NCBI GenBank assembly: GCA_964629575.1
Contig: CAZVUM010000008.1
Span: 1 to 64,000, forward strand
Length of the DNA stretch: 64,000 bases
Source: JAYPWI01 sp964629575
Lineage (GTDB): Bacteria > Actinomycetota > Acidimicrobiia > Acidimicrobiales > Poriferisodalaceae
Reading direction: 5' to 3'
Each line of letters begins with the position of its first letter. Position 1 is the stretch's first letter. The translations under genes were made by a program, and so were the position numbers. This document shows positions 51,056 to 59,825 of the stretch, piece by piece. Below the pieces are notes generated by a model. It was not told where the DNA came from. It saw only the letters and a list, made by a program, of their open reading frames with translations, and did not search any database.

Positions 51056-51727
51056 TCACTCCTCTTCCCAGGGGAGGCTGCGCGGCATGTCGAAGGTCGT
51101 CGCGGCGGAGTCGCCCCCGATCGCGGCGAACGCCGAATCCACCCACCGCTCCAGGCCGGCCAAGGGTTCGGGGAGCGAGTCGCGACCGAACCAGCCGACG
51201 TCGCGGGTCTCGAGTGGGTGGGCCTGCAGCTCGCCGCCCATCGCGCGGCAGTGGAAGACCAGCGAGTACAGCGGGATCTGGGTGAACCCCTGCCGCATTC
51301 CATCGACGACGTTGATGAGCGACAGCGGTTCGCAGTGGATGCCGGTCTCCTCGAAGACCTCCTTCACCGCCACCTCCGAGGGCGAGTAGCCCACATCGGC
51401 CCAACCGGTCGGGTACAGCCAGACCCCTGAGTCGGCACGCTGGATCAGCAGGATCTCACCGTCGTCGTTGCCCACCACGGCTCCGATGGCCACCTTCGGC
51501 GTCACGTAGCCCGGGACTCCGGAGCCCACCGACCGCATCATCTCGATCGCCACGGTCTCCACGTCGACGTCCTCATGAACACGCGTGCGGATCTCCGCGG
51601 CGACCTTGATCACCTCCTCGTAGCGCTCTCGCTCGTAGAGGTTCTCGGTGAAACCGAGGCCGGTCCGGGCGATACCCGACAGGGTCTCGGCCCACAACAG
51701 AAGGTCTTGACCGGTCGCTCGAGCCAC
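51056..51727 (-). CDS. NUDIX hydrolase with N-terminal helical domain
   Basis: The 223-residue protein has an N-terminal helical domain (about 1-65; MARATGQDLLLWAETLSGIARTG is typical) followed by a NUDIX fold. The NUDIX box GWADVGYSPSEVAVKEVFEETGI is complete, except that the conserved Arg of REUxEExG is Lys. It would hydrolyse a nucleoside diphosphate linked to another group (ADP-ribose or NDP-sugars are usual for this form). GTG start at 51727, 9 nt after glnD on the same strand; it ends the LarE-GlnD operon. Confidence 0.87.
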   Translation of the reverse strand: MARATGQDLLLWAETLSGIARTGLGFTENLYERERYEEVIKVAAEIRTRVHEDVDVETVAIEMMRSVGSGVPGYVTPKVAIGAVVGNDDGEILLIQRADSGVWLYPTGWADVGYSPSEVAVKEVFEETGIHCEPLSLINVVDGMRQGFTQIPLYSLVFHCRAMGGELQAHPLETRDVGWFGRDSLPEPLAGLERWVDSAFAAIGGDSAATTFDMPRSLPWEEE

Positions 51728-51736
51728 GGGCCGACG

Positions 51737-54016
51737 CTAGTCCGGTGCCGATTGGGTCAGGCTGAGCCCATGGCGGAGAGCGAGGTCGATCTCGCGTTGG
51801 TGGAGATGATCGAGGGTCGGGCCGTCTGGGCCCATCACGTAGAACGAGTCCACCACCTCGTGGGCAAGGGTCTGGATCTTGGCGTAGCGGATGTCGAGGC
51901 CCATCTCGGCGAGAATTCTGGTCACTTGATAGAGCACGCCGATGTGGTCCTCGGTGCGGACCTCGACGATCGTCGCATCCGTTGCCGATTCGGTGTCGAA
52001 GACCACCTGGGTCTCGGCCGCCTCCGCGGCGAGAGCTGAGCGGCGGCGGTACACCCGGGCACGCTCGGCGATCCGGGCGTCGATGGCGAGGTAGCCGTTC
52101 ACGGCCCTCTGGACGTCGTGGGTGAGCCGATGCCAGTCGATCGGGACATCGGGCAAGGCGACGCGGAACATCGCAACCGCCATTCCCGCCTCGCTCGAGT
52201 ACGCATCCGCCTGCAGCACATCGAGCCCACGCAGCGCGAGAGCGCCCGCGGCGCGACTGAACAGGCCGGCCTGGTCGGGAGCCACCACCGTGAGGCGGTC
52301 GTCCTCACCCTCGACGTGCATCTCGCCCGCGGACATCAGCATCTCGACGCGGTCGGTGAGTATCGATCGGCGCGTCGCGACAGGCCGTTCACCGCTGATG
52401 AAGTGCGCTGTGGCTTTGGCGAGGGTCGCGACCAGCTGAGCCTTCCATCCCCCCCAGGCGGTGGGACCGGTTGCGAGCGAATCGGCTTCGGTCAGGGCTG
52501 CGAGCAGCTCGAGGAACTCCACGGTGCCCACCGCCTCGGCCACGGAGGCGAGCGTCTGCTCGTCCTCGAGGTCCCGACGCGTCGCCACGTCGGGAAGAAG
52601 GAGATGGTGCTGGACGAGGCGCACGACGGTCTCCGCGTCCTCGGCGCTGAACCCGCACCGACGCACGATCGGACCGACCAGCCGCATCCCCACCTCGGTG
52701 TGGTCACCCGGGTAGCCCTTGCCGACGTCGTGGAGCAACGCGCCGACGACGAGGAGATCCGGACGCGAGACCCGCTGGGTGAGGCGGGCCGCTTCGGCCG
52801 ACGCTTCGAGCAGGTGACGGTCGACCGTGAAGCGGTGATACACGTTGCGCTGCGGCCGACTCCGGTTGGGGGCCCACTCGGGAAGCAACCGCACCCACAC
52901 GTCGAAGAAGTCGAGCGACTCGATGACCGGGATGGCTCGATGTCCGAGACGCAGCAGCTCGACGAACAGTTCGCGGCCACCGTGGGGCCAGGGGTCGGGA
53001 AGCTCCGGCTGGCGTTCGGCGAAGCGCCCCAGCGACTCCCGCGAGATCGGGAGCCCACGCCGTGCGGCCTGTACAGCGGCGTGCAGAACCAGAACGGGGT
53101 CCGTCGCCGGGTCACCAGTGACCGCGATCTCCCCATCCACGACGTCGAGACCCGAGACCTCGATGGACCCGGTCGGCGCCGAACCATCTCGCGTCACCCG
53201 GCGCCACGTCTCGTCGCTGAGATAGGCGATCGCCCGCGCCGCTGCGGCGACCTCGCCCATCAACACGTCTGCGTCCGGCTCGCCGAGGGCATCGGCGACG
53301 GCATCCTGTTCCTCGAGGAGCAACACGTCGCCCCGCTTCCGCGTTCGCCGGTGCAGCTCCACACGCGCGGCCAGCAGAGTGGCGTAGGACGCGCGCAACC
53401 TGTCCTCGTCGCCAGACGACAACTGGATCCCCGCGGCGCGCGCCCAATCCAGGGCGTGAACGTCTCGAAGACCACCGCGCCCCTCCTTGAGATCCGGCTC
53501 GAGGAGAAAGGCGACCTCGCCGGCACTGCGGTGGCGGCGCACCACTGAGCGGTGGAGCTCACCCAGGCGGGTGATGTCCGCCGACCACACGTCGGCGACC
53601 CCGGCGAGCACGCTGTCACACAAGGAGCGATCACCCGCGATGAGGCGGGCGCTCAGAAGCGCAGTCGAAATCTCGAGGTCGCGCCGGCACAGGTCGACGC
53701 TCTCCTGCGGGGTGCGCACCGCATGGCCGAGCTTCACCCCGGCGTCCCAGATCGGATACCAAAGTCGCTCGGCCAACTCGCCCGAGTCGTCACGTTCGGC
53801 GTGAAGAAGCAGGAGGTCGAGATCACTGCCCGGACACAGCTCGTGACGCCCGTAGCCCCCGACTGCCACCAGCGCCACGCCCGCTGTCACGGAGACCTCG
53901 GCCTCGAAGAGAGCTGCCAACCACTCGTCGGTCACGTCCGCGAGCGCCCGCGGTAGGTCGGCCGCGCGTAGATCGGTACGGGCGACAACTGCGTCGCGGG
54001 CGGCCGCGAGCGACAT
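51737..54016 (-). CDS. glnD: [Protein-PII] uridylyltransferase/uridylyl-removing enzyme
   Basis: The 759-residue sensor of nitrogen state. The nucleotidyltransferase domain has VAVGGYGRHELCPGSDLDLLLLH. The HD domain VGALLHDVGKGYPGDHTEVG removes UMP. Two C-terminal ACT domains (DQAGLFSRAAGALALRGLDVLQADAYS and DHIGVLYQVTRILAEMGLDIRYAKIQT) bind glutamine. In actinobacteria GlnD usually adenylylates PII (GlnK). No glnK or amtB gene lies beside it here, which is unusual. The ATG at 54016 overlaps the preceding stop (TGATG), so it is translated with the small protein upstream. Confidence 0.93.
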   Translation of the reverse strand: MSLAAARDAVVARTDLRAADLPRALADVTDEWLAALFEAEVSVTAGVALVAVGGYGRHELCPGSDLDLLLLHAERDDSGELAERLWYPIWDAGVKLGHAVRTPQESVDLCRRDLEISTALLSARLIAGDRSLCDSVLAGVADVWSADITRLGELHRSVVRRHRSAGEVAFLLEPDLKEGRGGLRDVHALDWARAAGIQLSSGDEDRLRASYATLLAARVELHRRTRKRGDVLLLEEQDAVADALGEPDADVLMGEVAAAARAIAYLSDETWRRVTRDGSAPTGSIEVSGLDVVDGEIAVTGDPATDPVLVLHAAVQAARRGLPISRESLGRFAERQPELPDPWPHGGRELFVELLRLGHRAIPVIESLDFFDVWVRLLPEWAPNRSRPQRNVYHRFTVDRHLLEASAEAARLTQRVSRPDLLVVGALLHDVGKGYPGDHTEVGMRLVGPIVRRCGFSAEDAETVVRLVQHHLLLPDVATRRDLEDEQTLASVAEAVGTVEFLELLAALTEADSLATGPTAWGGWKAQLVATLAKATAHFISGERPVATRRSILTDRVEMLMSAGEMHVEGEDDRLTVVAPDQAGLFSRAAGALALRGLDVLQADAYSSEAGMAVAMFRVALPDVPIDWHRLTHDVQRAVNGYLAIDARIAERARVYRRRSALAAEAAETQVVFDTESATDATIVEVRTEDHIGVLYQVTRILAEMGLDIRYAKIQTLAHEVVDSFYVMGPDGPTLDHLHQREIDLALRHGLSLTQSAPD

Positions 54017-54306
54017 CAACCCGCTCCGCCGAGCAGCTCGGGGAGCCGACGGAAGAAGACCGAGCGGGGAAGCGCCTCGATTCCCGCCGCTTCGGCCCTC
54101 TGCAACAGGTCGTCGTCCACGTGCGGTGCGTACCCCACCACGCGGACGCCGCTGGGCACGGCCGGCAGCATCGGTGTGCGCGAGAGGTCCACGAGCAGGA
54201 GCGACGCATCGGACACCGCGTCGTCCTCGGGGTCGGTGATGAACTGCACCGCAGAACCGAGCCTGCTGCGATCCATCAGGTCCGGCACATATGCCACGAC
54301 GGTCAT
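54016..54306 (-). CDS. Small protein with receiver-like (Rossmann-type) fold, unknown function
   Basis: The 96-residue protein alternates strands and helices: TVVAYVPDLMDRSRL, SLLLVDLSR, GVRVVGYAPHVDDDLLQRAEAAG and LPRSVFFRRLPELLG. This resembles a CheY-type receiver shell, with the Asp of LLLVDLS at the phosphorylation strand but no clear acidic pair. I do not recognise a named family. It overlaps the 153-residue protein gene by ATGA and the glnD start by one base, so its amount is tied to both. It could be a regulator of GlnD. Confidence 0.6.
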   Translation of the reverse strand: MTVVAYVPDLMDRSRLGSAVQFITDPEDDAVSDASLLLVDLSRTPMLPAVPSGVRVVGYAPHVDDDLLQRAEAAGIEALPRSVFFRRLPELLGGAG

Positions 54307-54764
54307 GTGAGCCGGCCTTCTGCCCGACGGCGCTGGAGGTGGGTGTGTGCCTTGGCTGCCCCCCACGCGATCCCGATCTCGGTCAGCTCGGGCGCGATGT
54401 CGGAGAACGACGCCGGGCTCAGGTCGTACACATCGTCGGGAAAGTTGGCCGTCGCGAAGTCGTCCCGCACCACCTCCGGAACACCGAGATCGACAAGGGC
54501 CCGGGTGGGAAATCGCACGGCACCTCGAACGATGTCGAGGGGGTTGCCGCGCTGCTCGTCGACATCGGTCTCGAGCAGCCCACGTAGGCGGGGCATCACG
54601 TGATCGAGCGCGCCTGCGGCCGCGCTTTGGATGCGCTCGTCCACATCGCTCGCAGACACCCCCGCGGCCGCACAGAGCCGCTCGATGTTGCGGCGGACCC
54701 ATGCGGGAAGGTGCTCCTCGACGCTGTCCGCCAGCTCGGCCGACACCGACTCGAGCGTGATCAT
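54303..54764 (-). CDS. Conserved-looking helical protein, unknown function
   Basis: The 153-residue, mostly helical soluble protein has no motif I recognise. It starts ITLESVSAELADSVEEHLPAWVRRNIERL, has a middle RGLLETDVDEQRGNPLDIVRGAVRFPTRAL, and ends in a basic tail after AKAHTHLQRRRAEGRL. The ATG at 54764 overlaps the larE stop (ATGA), and its own stop overlaps the next start the same way. It therefore sits inside a tightly coupled run larE, this gene, the small receiver-like gene, glnD. Confidence 0.65.
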   Translation of the reverse strand: MITLESVSAELADSVEEHLPAWVRRNIERLCAAAGVSASDVDERIQSAAAGALDHVMPRLRGLLETDVDEQRGNPLDIVRGAVRFPTRALVDLGVPEVVRDDFATANFPDDVYDLSPASFSDIAPELTEIGIAWGAAKAHTHLQRRRAEGRLT

Positions 54765-55552
54765 GTCAGCGCCTGGTTGAGATTCCCGGAGCGGAAGCCT
54801 TCGAGGTCGAGAGTCACGTAGGTGTAGCCGACGCCCTTCACGGCGTCGACCACCTCGCCGCGTCGATCGAGGACCTGCTGCAGATCGTCGAGCGGCAGCT
54901 CGAGCCGCGCGGTGTCGCCGTAGTCGCGGACTCGCAGCTGGCCGAACCCGAGCTCGGCGAGGCCGGCCTCGGCCCGATCCAGCTTTCGGAGAAGTGGCAC
55001 AGACACCTGAGTTCCGTACGGAAGGCGCGATGCGAGGCATGCCGCTGCTGGCTTGTCCCACGTTCGGAGACCGAGTTCGCGGCTCGTCTCCCTGATGGCC
55101 GTCTTCGTGAAGCCCGCGTCGACGAGAGGGAACCGAGCGTTGCGCTCCGAGGCAGCCCGCTGGCCCGGCCGGTGATCGCCGAGGTCATCGAGGTTCACGC
55201 CGAGAACGACGACCGAGTCCGTCGTGAGGGCAATGGGCCCCGCTACGTCCATGAGCGCGGACTTACAGTGGTAGCAGCGGTCTCCGTCGTTGATGCGGTA
55301 GGCGGCGTTGTCCATCTCATCGGTCTCGATGGTCCGCCAGTTCAGACCCCACTCCTCGGCGAGCACGCTGCAGTCATCGAGCTCGCGCTCGGCGAGGCTC
55401 GGCGACACCGCTGTGACGCACGAAGCGTTGTCTGCGCCGAGCGTGTCGGTCGCGACCCACGCCAGGAATGCAGAGTCGGCGCCGCCGCTGAACGCGACGA
55501 CGACGCGCTCCAGGGACTGGAGCTCTCGGCGGAGTGAGGCAAGATCGCCCAC
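54761..55552 (-). CDS. larE: LarE-like ATP-dependent sacrificial sulfur transferase
   Basis: The 263-residue PP-loop protein has ATP motif S22-G-G-A-D-S27 and C93-x2-C96 in DRCYHCKSAL. KPAAACLASRLPYG contains C172, the position of the sulfur-donating Cys in LarE. LarE adds sulfur to pyridinium-type precursors during nickel-pincer cofactor (lactate racemase) synthesis, working after LarB and with LarC. Neither larB nor larC is in this window. GTG start at 55552, two bases after the acyl-CoA dehydrogenase stop. An ExsB/tRNA-thiolation role is the main alternative. Confidence 0.85.
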   Translation of the reverse strand: MGDLASLRRELQSLERVVVAFSGGADSAFLAWVATDTLGADNASCVTAVSPSLAERELDDCSVLAEEWGLNWRTIETDEMDNAAYRINDGDRCYHCKSALMDVAGPIALTTDSVVVLGVNLDDLGDHRPGQRAASERNARFPLVDAGFTKTAIRETSRELGLRTWDKPAAACLASRLPYGTQVSVPLLRKLDRAEAGLAELGFGQLRVRDYGDTARLELPLDDLQQVLDRRGEVVDAVKGVGYTYVTLDLEGFRSGNLNQALT

Positions 55553-55554
55553 CG

Positions 55555-57351
55555 TCAGAGGCGATCGGACGGGATGGCGTAGAACAGCTCAGCGCCACCG
55601 GTGACCGCTGAGCCATAGCCCCGCGCGGTCGGCAGGATCTGCTCGGCGTAGAACTGGGCCACGGTGATCTTGTCGCGAAGGAAGTCGGTGCGGTCGTCGC
55701 CGTCGGCGAGCAGCTTCTGGGCGGTTCGGGCCAGCCTGGTGAGGTAGTACCCGCCGACCACGATCCCCGCCATCCGCATGAACGGAGTGCTTCCGGCGGC
55801 CGCGTCGTTGGGTGCAGTCGCGAGCCGTTCGCCGAGCCATGTGGCGGCATCTGTCATCGCGGCCAGCCCATCGGACAGTGCGGTCGACAGGGCGGCGAGC
55901 TCCTCATCGCCGGCGAGCTCCTCGGCCAGGGCCGCCATCTCACCTACGAAGGCCTTCATCACCGCGCCGCCACCCATCGGCAACTTACGGAAAACGAGAT
56001 CGGCTGCCTGAATGCCGTTGGTCCCCTCATAGATCGGCGCGATCCGAATGTCGCGCCAGTGCTGAGCGGCGCCGGTTTCCTCGATGTAGCCCATGCCGCC
56101 GTGCACCTGAACCCCGAGGCTGGTCATCTCGACGCCCGTGTCGGTGCCCCACCCCTTCGTGATGGGGGTCAGCAGCGCCGTCTTGGCGTCCCAGTACTCG
56201 CGGTCGGCCTCATCGGTCGCCGTCGCAGCCATGTCGATCGCAGCGGCGTTGGCATACATCAGGCCGCGCATCGCCTCTGCGTTGGCCCGCATCGTCATCA
56301 ACATGCGCCGGACGTCGGCGTGGTCGACGATCGGGGACGACTCGCCGGGGGGAATCTCGGCGCCGATCGCTTTTCCCTGCTTGCGCTCCACGGCGTACTG
56401 CCTGGCCTGCTGGTAGGAGCGATCCGTCAGAGCGAGCCCTTCGAGCCCGACCGAGAGGCGGGCGTTGTTCATCATCGTGAACATCGCTCGCATGCCGGTG
56501 TTCTCCTCGCCGACCATGTAGCCGACCGCGCCGCCCTCGTCGCCGTAGGACATCACGCACGTGGGGCTCGCATGGATCCCGATCTTGTGCTCGGTGGACA
56601 CCACCCGAAGGTCATTGCGCTCGCCAAGGGATCCGTCGGCATTCACCAAGAACTTGGGAACGATGAACAGGCTGATGCCCTTGGTGCCAGGAGGCGCGTC
56701 GGGAATGCGGGCCAGCACGAGGTGGATGATGTTCTCGCTGAACTCGTGCTCGCCGTAGGTGATGAAGATTTTGGTGCCCGTGATCCGCCAGCTGCCGTCG
56801 CCAGCGGGAATCGCCCGGGCGGTGAGCGCACCGACGTCGGATCCCGCCTGCGGCTCGGTGAGGTTCATCGTGCCCGTCCACTCCCCCGTGATCATCTTGG
56901 GGAGGTAGGTCTCACGCAGGGTCTCATCGCCGTGATGGCTGATCGCGTCTATGGCCCCCTGGGTGAGGAGCGGGCACAGGCTGAACGACATGTTGGAGGC
57001 GGTCAGCATCTCCTGGACCGCGAGACCCACGACCCAGGGCAGGCCACCGCCGCCGTACTCCTCGCCGAACGCGATCCCGTTCCAACCGGCGTCCACGAAC
57101 TTGCCATATGCGGCGGCGAAACCCTCCGGATGGAAGATCCGGTCGCCCTCGTGGCGGAGACCCTGTTCGTCACCCGGCTTGTTGAGCGGGGCGAGCTGTT
57201 CCTCCATGAAACGGGCCGCCTCGGCGAGAAGGCCCGCGACGGTCTCGGAATCGGCATGCTCGAAACCAGGCCGGTGCGACAGCGTGTTCAGATCAGCGAT
57301 GTGATCGAGCACGAACATCATGTCGTCGGTGGGTGCGCGGTACTCGGACAT
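55555..57351 (-). CDS. Acyl-CoA dehydrogenase (large FadE5/DmdC-like form)
   Basis: The 598-residue flavoprotein is in the long acyl-CoA dehydrogenase branch. The N-terminal segment PTDDMMFVLDHIADLNTL is typical of this branch. NLTEPQAGSDVGALTARA lies at the FAD/substrate site, the catalytic Glu region reads IAPIYEGTNGIQAADLVFRK, and a helical C-terminal extension follows. ATG 57351 has GGAGG 7 nt upstream. Related enzymes include FadE5 and DmdC (methylthiopropionyl-CoA dehydrogenase of the DMSP demethylation route), so a sulfur substrate is possible given the cupin at 1.4 kb, but fatty acyl-CoA is equally likely. It leads the operon with larE and glnD. Confidence 0.9.
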   Translation of the reverse strand: MSEYRAPTDDMMFVLDHIADLNTLSHRPGFEHADSETVAGLLAEAARFMEEQLAPLNKPGDEQGLRHEGDRIFHPEGFAAAYGKFVDAGWNGIAFGEEYGGGGLPWVVGLAVQEMLTASNMSFSLCPLLTQGAIDAISHHGDETLRETYLPKMITGEWTGTMNLTEPQAGSDVGALTARAIPAGDGSWRITGTKIFITYGEHEFSENIIHLVLARIPDAPPGTKGISLFIVPKFLVNADGSLGERNDLRVVSTEHKIGIHASPTCVMSYGDEGGAVGYMVGEENTGMRAMFTMMNNARLSVGLEGLALTDRSYQQARQYAVERKQGKAIGAEIPPGESSPIVDHADVRRMLMTMRANAEAMRGLMYANAAAIDMAATATDEADREYWDAKTALLTPITKGWGTDTGVEMTSLGVQVHGGMGYIEETGAAQHWRDIRIAPIYEGTNGIQAADLVFRKLPMGGGAVMKAFVGEMAALAEELAGDEELAALSTALSDGLAAMTDAATWLGERLATAPNDAAAGSTPFMRMAGIVVGGYYLTRLARTAQKLLADGDDRTDFLRDKITVAQFYAEQILPTARGYGSAVTGGAELFYAIPSDRL

Positions 57352-57422
57352 CAGGGTTCCTCCTCCAGACAGGATATGGGCGAAGGACACTGACCACGGA
57401 AAACGAGTGGCAGGATGAGCCG

Positions 57423-57830
57423 ATGGAACCAGCCCTCGCACGCAAGATCTTGATGTCGCTCCGCGCTGCGGTTGGCTGGTCGTCGCTTCTCGTTCCCGGA
57501 GTCGTCCTGCGCGTTTTCGGCGTCAGAGGCCACCTCCGAGGTGAACTGAAGTTCGCCTTGCGACTGTTCGGTATCCGCGACGTGCTGCTCGCCTTCCAGC
57601 TCTACCAAGCCGAACGCGAGGGAGCCGATCCCGACGAGCTGGAAGAGGTGCTTCGACAGGGCATCGTGGTGGACGGCACCGACACTGCGTCCGCGCTCCT
57701 TCTCGGACTCCGCGGCGGGGCGTCGGCGCGCACGGTGCTCATGGGCGCCGGGACTGCTGCTGTCGCCGCAGGTCTCGGTGTGATGGGGCGCGAGGTCGCG
57801 GGTGCACCAGACGAGGTGCCCGAAGGGTGA
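57423..57830 (+). CDS. Small membrane protein, unknown function
   Basis: The 135-residue protein has an N-terminal hydrophobic stretch (AVGWSSLLVPGVVLRVFG), a middle LRLFGIRDVLLAFQLYQAE, and a Gly/Ala-rich C-terminal helix (TVLMGAGTAAVAAGLGVMG). The pattern of an FGxRD segment between two helices resembles DUF4267-type four-helix membrane proteins, but I am not sure. ATG 57423 is used; its stop overlaps the DUF6027 gene start (GTGA), so the two are coupled. Confidence 0.65.
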   Translation: MEPALARKILMSLRAAVGWSSLLVPGVVLRVFGVRGHLRGELKFALRLFGIRDVLLAFQLYQAEREGADPDELEEVLRQGIVVDGTDTASALLLGLRGGASARTVLMGAGTAAVAAGLGVMGREVAGAPDEVPEG

Positions 57831-58213
57831 CAGCGGAGCGCGATCCCGAGCCGACGGTCACCCTCATCCGGTGGAACGGTCCCTGGGCCGACGACGACCC
57901 GCACTCCAACTTCAAGGACGACGTCGCCGCGTACCGGGTCCTCGACCCCCTCGAGACGCTCGAAGGCGCTTCCCGGTCTATGGACATCCCGGTGGGTGCG
58001 CTCGCTCGCTATGTCCTCGCCAAGTGGTCGACCGGCGGCTCCGAGGGAATGCTCCACGTCGGTGGCACCACCGTCGAGAGGATGCATCGATGGTGTGAGA
58101 GCGCAGAGGCTGCCGATTCCGACGAGGCCCGCCTCGAGGCGTACCAGCAGATGCGCCAGATGGTGAGCTGGCTCCGGGTTCCCTTCGAGAACCCCGATAC
58201 CTACAACGGCTGA
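57827..58213 (+). CDS. DUF6027-like protein
   Basis: The 128-residue soluble protein contains RWNGPWADDDPHSNFKDDVAAYRVLDPLETL, then GALARYVLAKWSTGGSEGML and QMRQMVSWLRVPFENPD, a pattern I associate with the actinobacterial DUF6027 family, whose function is unknown. GTG start at 57827 overlaps the preceding stop. It ends directly against the end of the convergent hemQ gene with no spacer. Confidence 0.7.
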   Translation: MTAERDPEPTVTLIRWNGPWADDDPHSNFKDDVAAYRVLDPLETLEGASRSMDIPVGALARYVLAKWSTGGSEGMLHVGGTTVERMHRWCESAEAADSDEARLEAYQQMRQMVSWLRVPFENPDTYNG

Positions 58214-58900
58214 TCAGCCGAGGACGCGAGCCACCACGACTTCGACCTCGTCGAGCAGGCCCGTGTAAAAGGTGCCGAACTCGCCATAGATCGCAGACGC
58301 CTCGTCGTAACGCATCGTGTAGACGACCTCTTTGAGATCGTCGAGGTGATGGGCGAACAGCGTCACGCCCCACTCGAAGTCGTCGACACCGGTCGATCCC
58401 GTGACCACCTGGAGGATGCGACCCCTGAAGTTGCGACCGCTCTTGCCGTGCTCGTACATGAGCTCCCGGCGGGTGTCATAGGGCAGCGTGTACCAGTTGC
58501 CCACCGTTTCACGGCGCTTGGACATGGGGTAGAAGCAGTACGCGTGCTTCCCCTCTGGCGGGAGTTCGGGGTAGAGCCGCGGCGTCTTCATCTCTTCGGG
58601 AAGATCGGGGGCGTACTCGCTGGTCTCGGTCATCGAGATGTAGCTGTCGACGACCTCGAGGCCTGCGGCCTGCAACTTGGTCTGGAGCGACCGCAGCTGC
58701 CACAAGTCGGGACCGAGGGCCATGAAGCCAACGTCGGCCTTGTGGCCGAACATCGCGACCGACAGGACCTGATGCTCGCCGTCCGACACGTCTTTGACCG
58801 CGTTGATCGCGGCCTGGCCGTCGGTCGAAGGCGTCACCTTGCAGAAGAGGTGGAGGACGCCCCACCCGATGCTGGTCGTCACGTACTGCGCTTCGCTCAC
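58214..58900 (-). CDS. hemQ: Coproheme decarboxylase (HemQ/ChdC)
   Basis: The 228-residue chlorite-dismutase-family enzyme turns coproheme III into heme b, the last step of the Gram-positive heme route begun by hemE and cgoX at 36-39 kb. WYTLPYDTRRELMYEHGKSGR carries the catalytic Tyr of actinobacterial ChdC. DDFEWGVTLFAHHLDDLKEVVYTMRYDEASAIYGEFGTFYTG contains the proximal His and is the family's best-conserved stretch. It lacks the distal Arg setting of true chlorite dismutases. GTG start, with a TAGACT box 7 nt upstream; a 38-bp palindrome lies between it and fdhD. Confidence 0.93.
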   Translation of the reverse strand: MSEAQYVTTSIGWGVLHLFCKVTPSTDGQAAINAVKDVSDGEHQVLSVAMFGHKADVGFMALGPDLWQLRSLQTKLQAAGLEVVDSYISMTETSEYAPDLPEEMKTPRLYPELPPEGKHAYCFYPMSKRRETVGNWYTLPYDTRRELMYEHGKSGRNFRGRILQVVTGSTGVDDFEWGVTLFAHHLDDLKEVVYTMRYDEASAIYGEFGTFYTGLLDEVEVVVARVLG

Positions 58901-58907
58901 CCGGTCG

Positions 58908-58913
58908 AGTCTA
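58908..58913 (-). promoter_or_regulatory. Putative leaderless -10 box TAGACT
   Basis: TAGACT on the minus strand ends 7 nt before the GTG of hemQ. Confidence 0.45.
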
Positions 58914-58939
58914 CGGACGGCGACGGGGTTCCTCCGAAT

Positions 58940-58977
58940 ACGATTAGGTTCCAGGAGCGCTCCTGGAACCTAATCGT
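58940..58977. terminator. 38-bp perfect palindrome between fdhD and hemQ
   Basis: Two 19-nt halves (58940-58958 and 58959-58977) are exact reverse complements with no loop, centred on GAGC/GCTC. It begins two bases after the fdhD stop and ends 27 bases before the hemQ -10 box. It is most simply the fdhD terminator, though no U-run follows; it could also be a regulator site for hemQ. Confidence 0.6.
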
Positions 58978-58979
58978 CC

Positions 58980-59780
58980 TCAGTCGGCAAGGCTTCCGGT
59001 GTAGAGGTTCAGCGTGTCGCTGCGGGCGAAGCCCACGAGCGTCATGTCGGCCGCGCGGGCGGCGTCGATCGCCAGCGCGCTCGGCGCGGACACAGCGACC
59101 AGGGTGCCGAAGCCGGCTGCCCACGCCTTCTGCACCATTTCGAAGCTGGCTCGTCCGCTGACGAACAGTCCCAGATCGGCCGTGTCGGTGCGACCGTCGA
59201 GCAGGCGTCGGCCAACGATCTTGTCGACGGCGTTGTGGCGGCCGATGTCCTCACGGACGAGCTCGATGTGGCCATGGACGTCGAAGGTGGCGGCTGCGTG
59301 GAGGCCACCGGTGCGACCGAACATCTCCTGTTGCCCTGCGACCCCGTCGACCACCTTGGCGATGACGTGGGCGTCGAAGGTCGTCGTGGCGTCGACCTTC
59401 GGGAGGCGGGTGGCCATGTCGGTGAGGGTCGTGGTGCCACACAGACCACAGGACGAGCTGACATTGCCGACGCGCGGGGTGGGAACCGGCGCCTTTCCGC
59501 CCGTCTCCACGGTGACGACGTTGTACTCGTACTCGGCCGCCGGCCCCTCTCCGCAGTAGCGGACACCGAGAACGGACGCGCCGCCGAGCAGACCGTCGCC
59601 GGCGCAGAATCCTGCCGCGAGCTCGTAGTCGTGACCCGGCGTTCGCATCGTGGTCGCGACGAGGTTGCCGTCGAGGCGGATCTCGAGCGGCTCCTCCACC
59701 ACGACCTCGTCGGGATCGCGGCGCAGCTCGCCGTCCCGCAGGCGCTGAACCAGCACCTTTTCTGTCCGACCTCGCCGCAT
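58980..59780 (-). CDS. fdhD: Formate dehydrogenase accessory sulfurtransferase FdhD
   Basis: The 266-residue protein inserts sulfur into the Mo-bis-MGD cofactor of formate dehydrogenase. The active CxxC is C111-G-L-C114 in VSSSCGLCGTT. EDIGRHNAVDKIVG and FVSGRASFEMVQKA are the strongest family signatures. No formate dehydrogenase gene is in the window. Formate dehydrogenases are often selenoproteins, which agrees with the SelW-type selenoprotein 2 kb away. ATG 59780, with a TAGCCT box 7 nt upstream. Confidence 0.95.
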   Translation of the reverse strand: MRRGRTEKVLVQRLRDGELRRDPDEVVVEEPLEIRLDGNLVATTMRTPGHDYELAAGFCAGDGLLGGASVLGVRYCGEGPAAEYEYNVVTVETGGKAPVPTPRVGNVSSSCGLCGTTTLTDMATRLPKVDATTTFDAHVIAKVVDGVAGQQEMFGRTGGLHAAATFDVHGHIELVREDIGRHNAVDKIVGRRLLDGRTDTADLGLFVSGRASFEMVQKAWAAGFGTLVAVSAPSALAIDAARAADMTLVGFARSDTLNLYTGSLAD

Positions 59781-59787
59781 GGGATGA

Positions 59788-59793
59788 AGGCTA
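59788..59793 (-). promoter_or_regulatory. Putative leaderless -10 box TAGCCT
   Basis: TAGCCT on the minus strand ends 7 nt before the ATG of fdhD. Confidence 0.45.
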
Positions 59794-59825
59794 CCGGCGC
59801 CGGCGAACCGGTCAGAAGTGGCGTG

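Noticed and set aside
58214..58900. hemQ as a chlorite dismutase
   Set aside because: It lacks the distal Arg setting and sits in a genome with hemE and cgoX, so coproheme decarboxylase is the better name.
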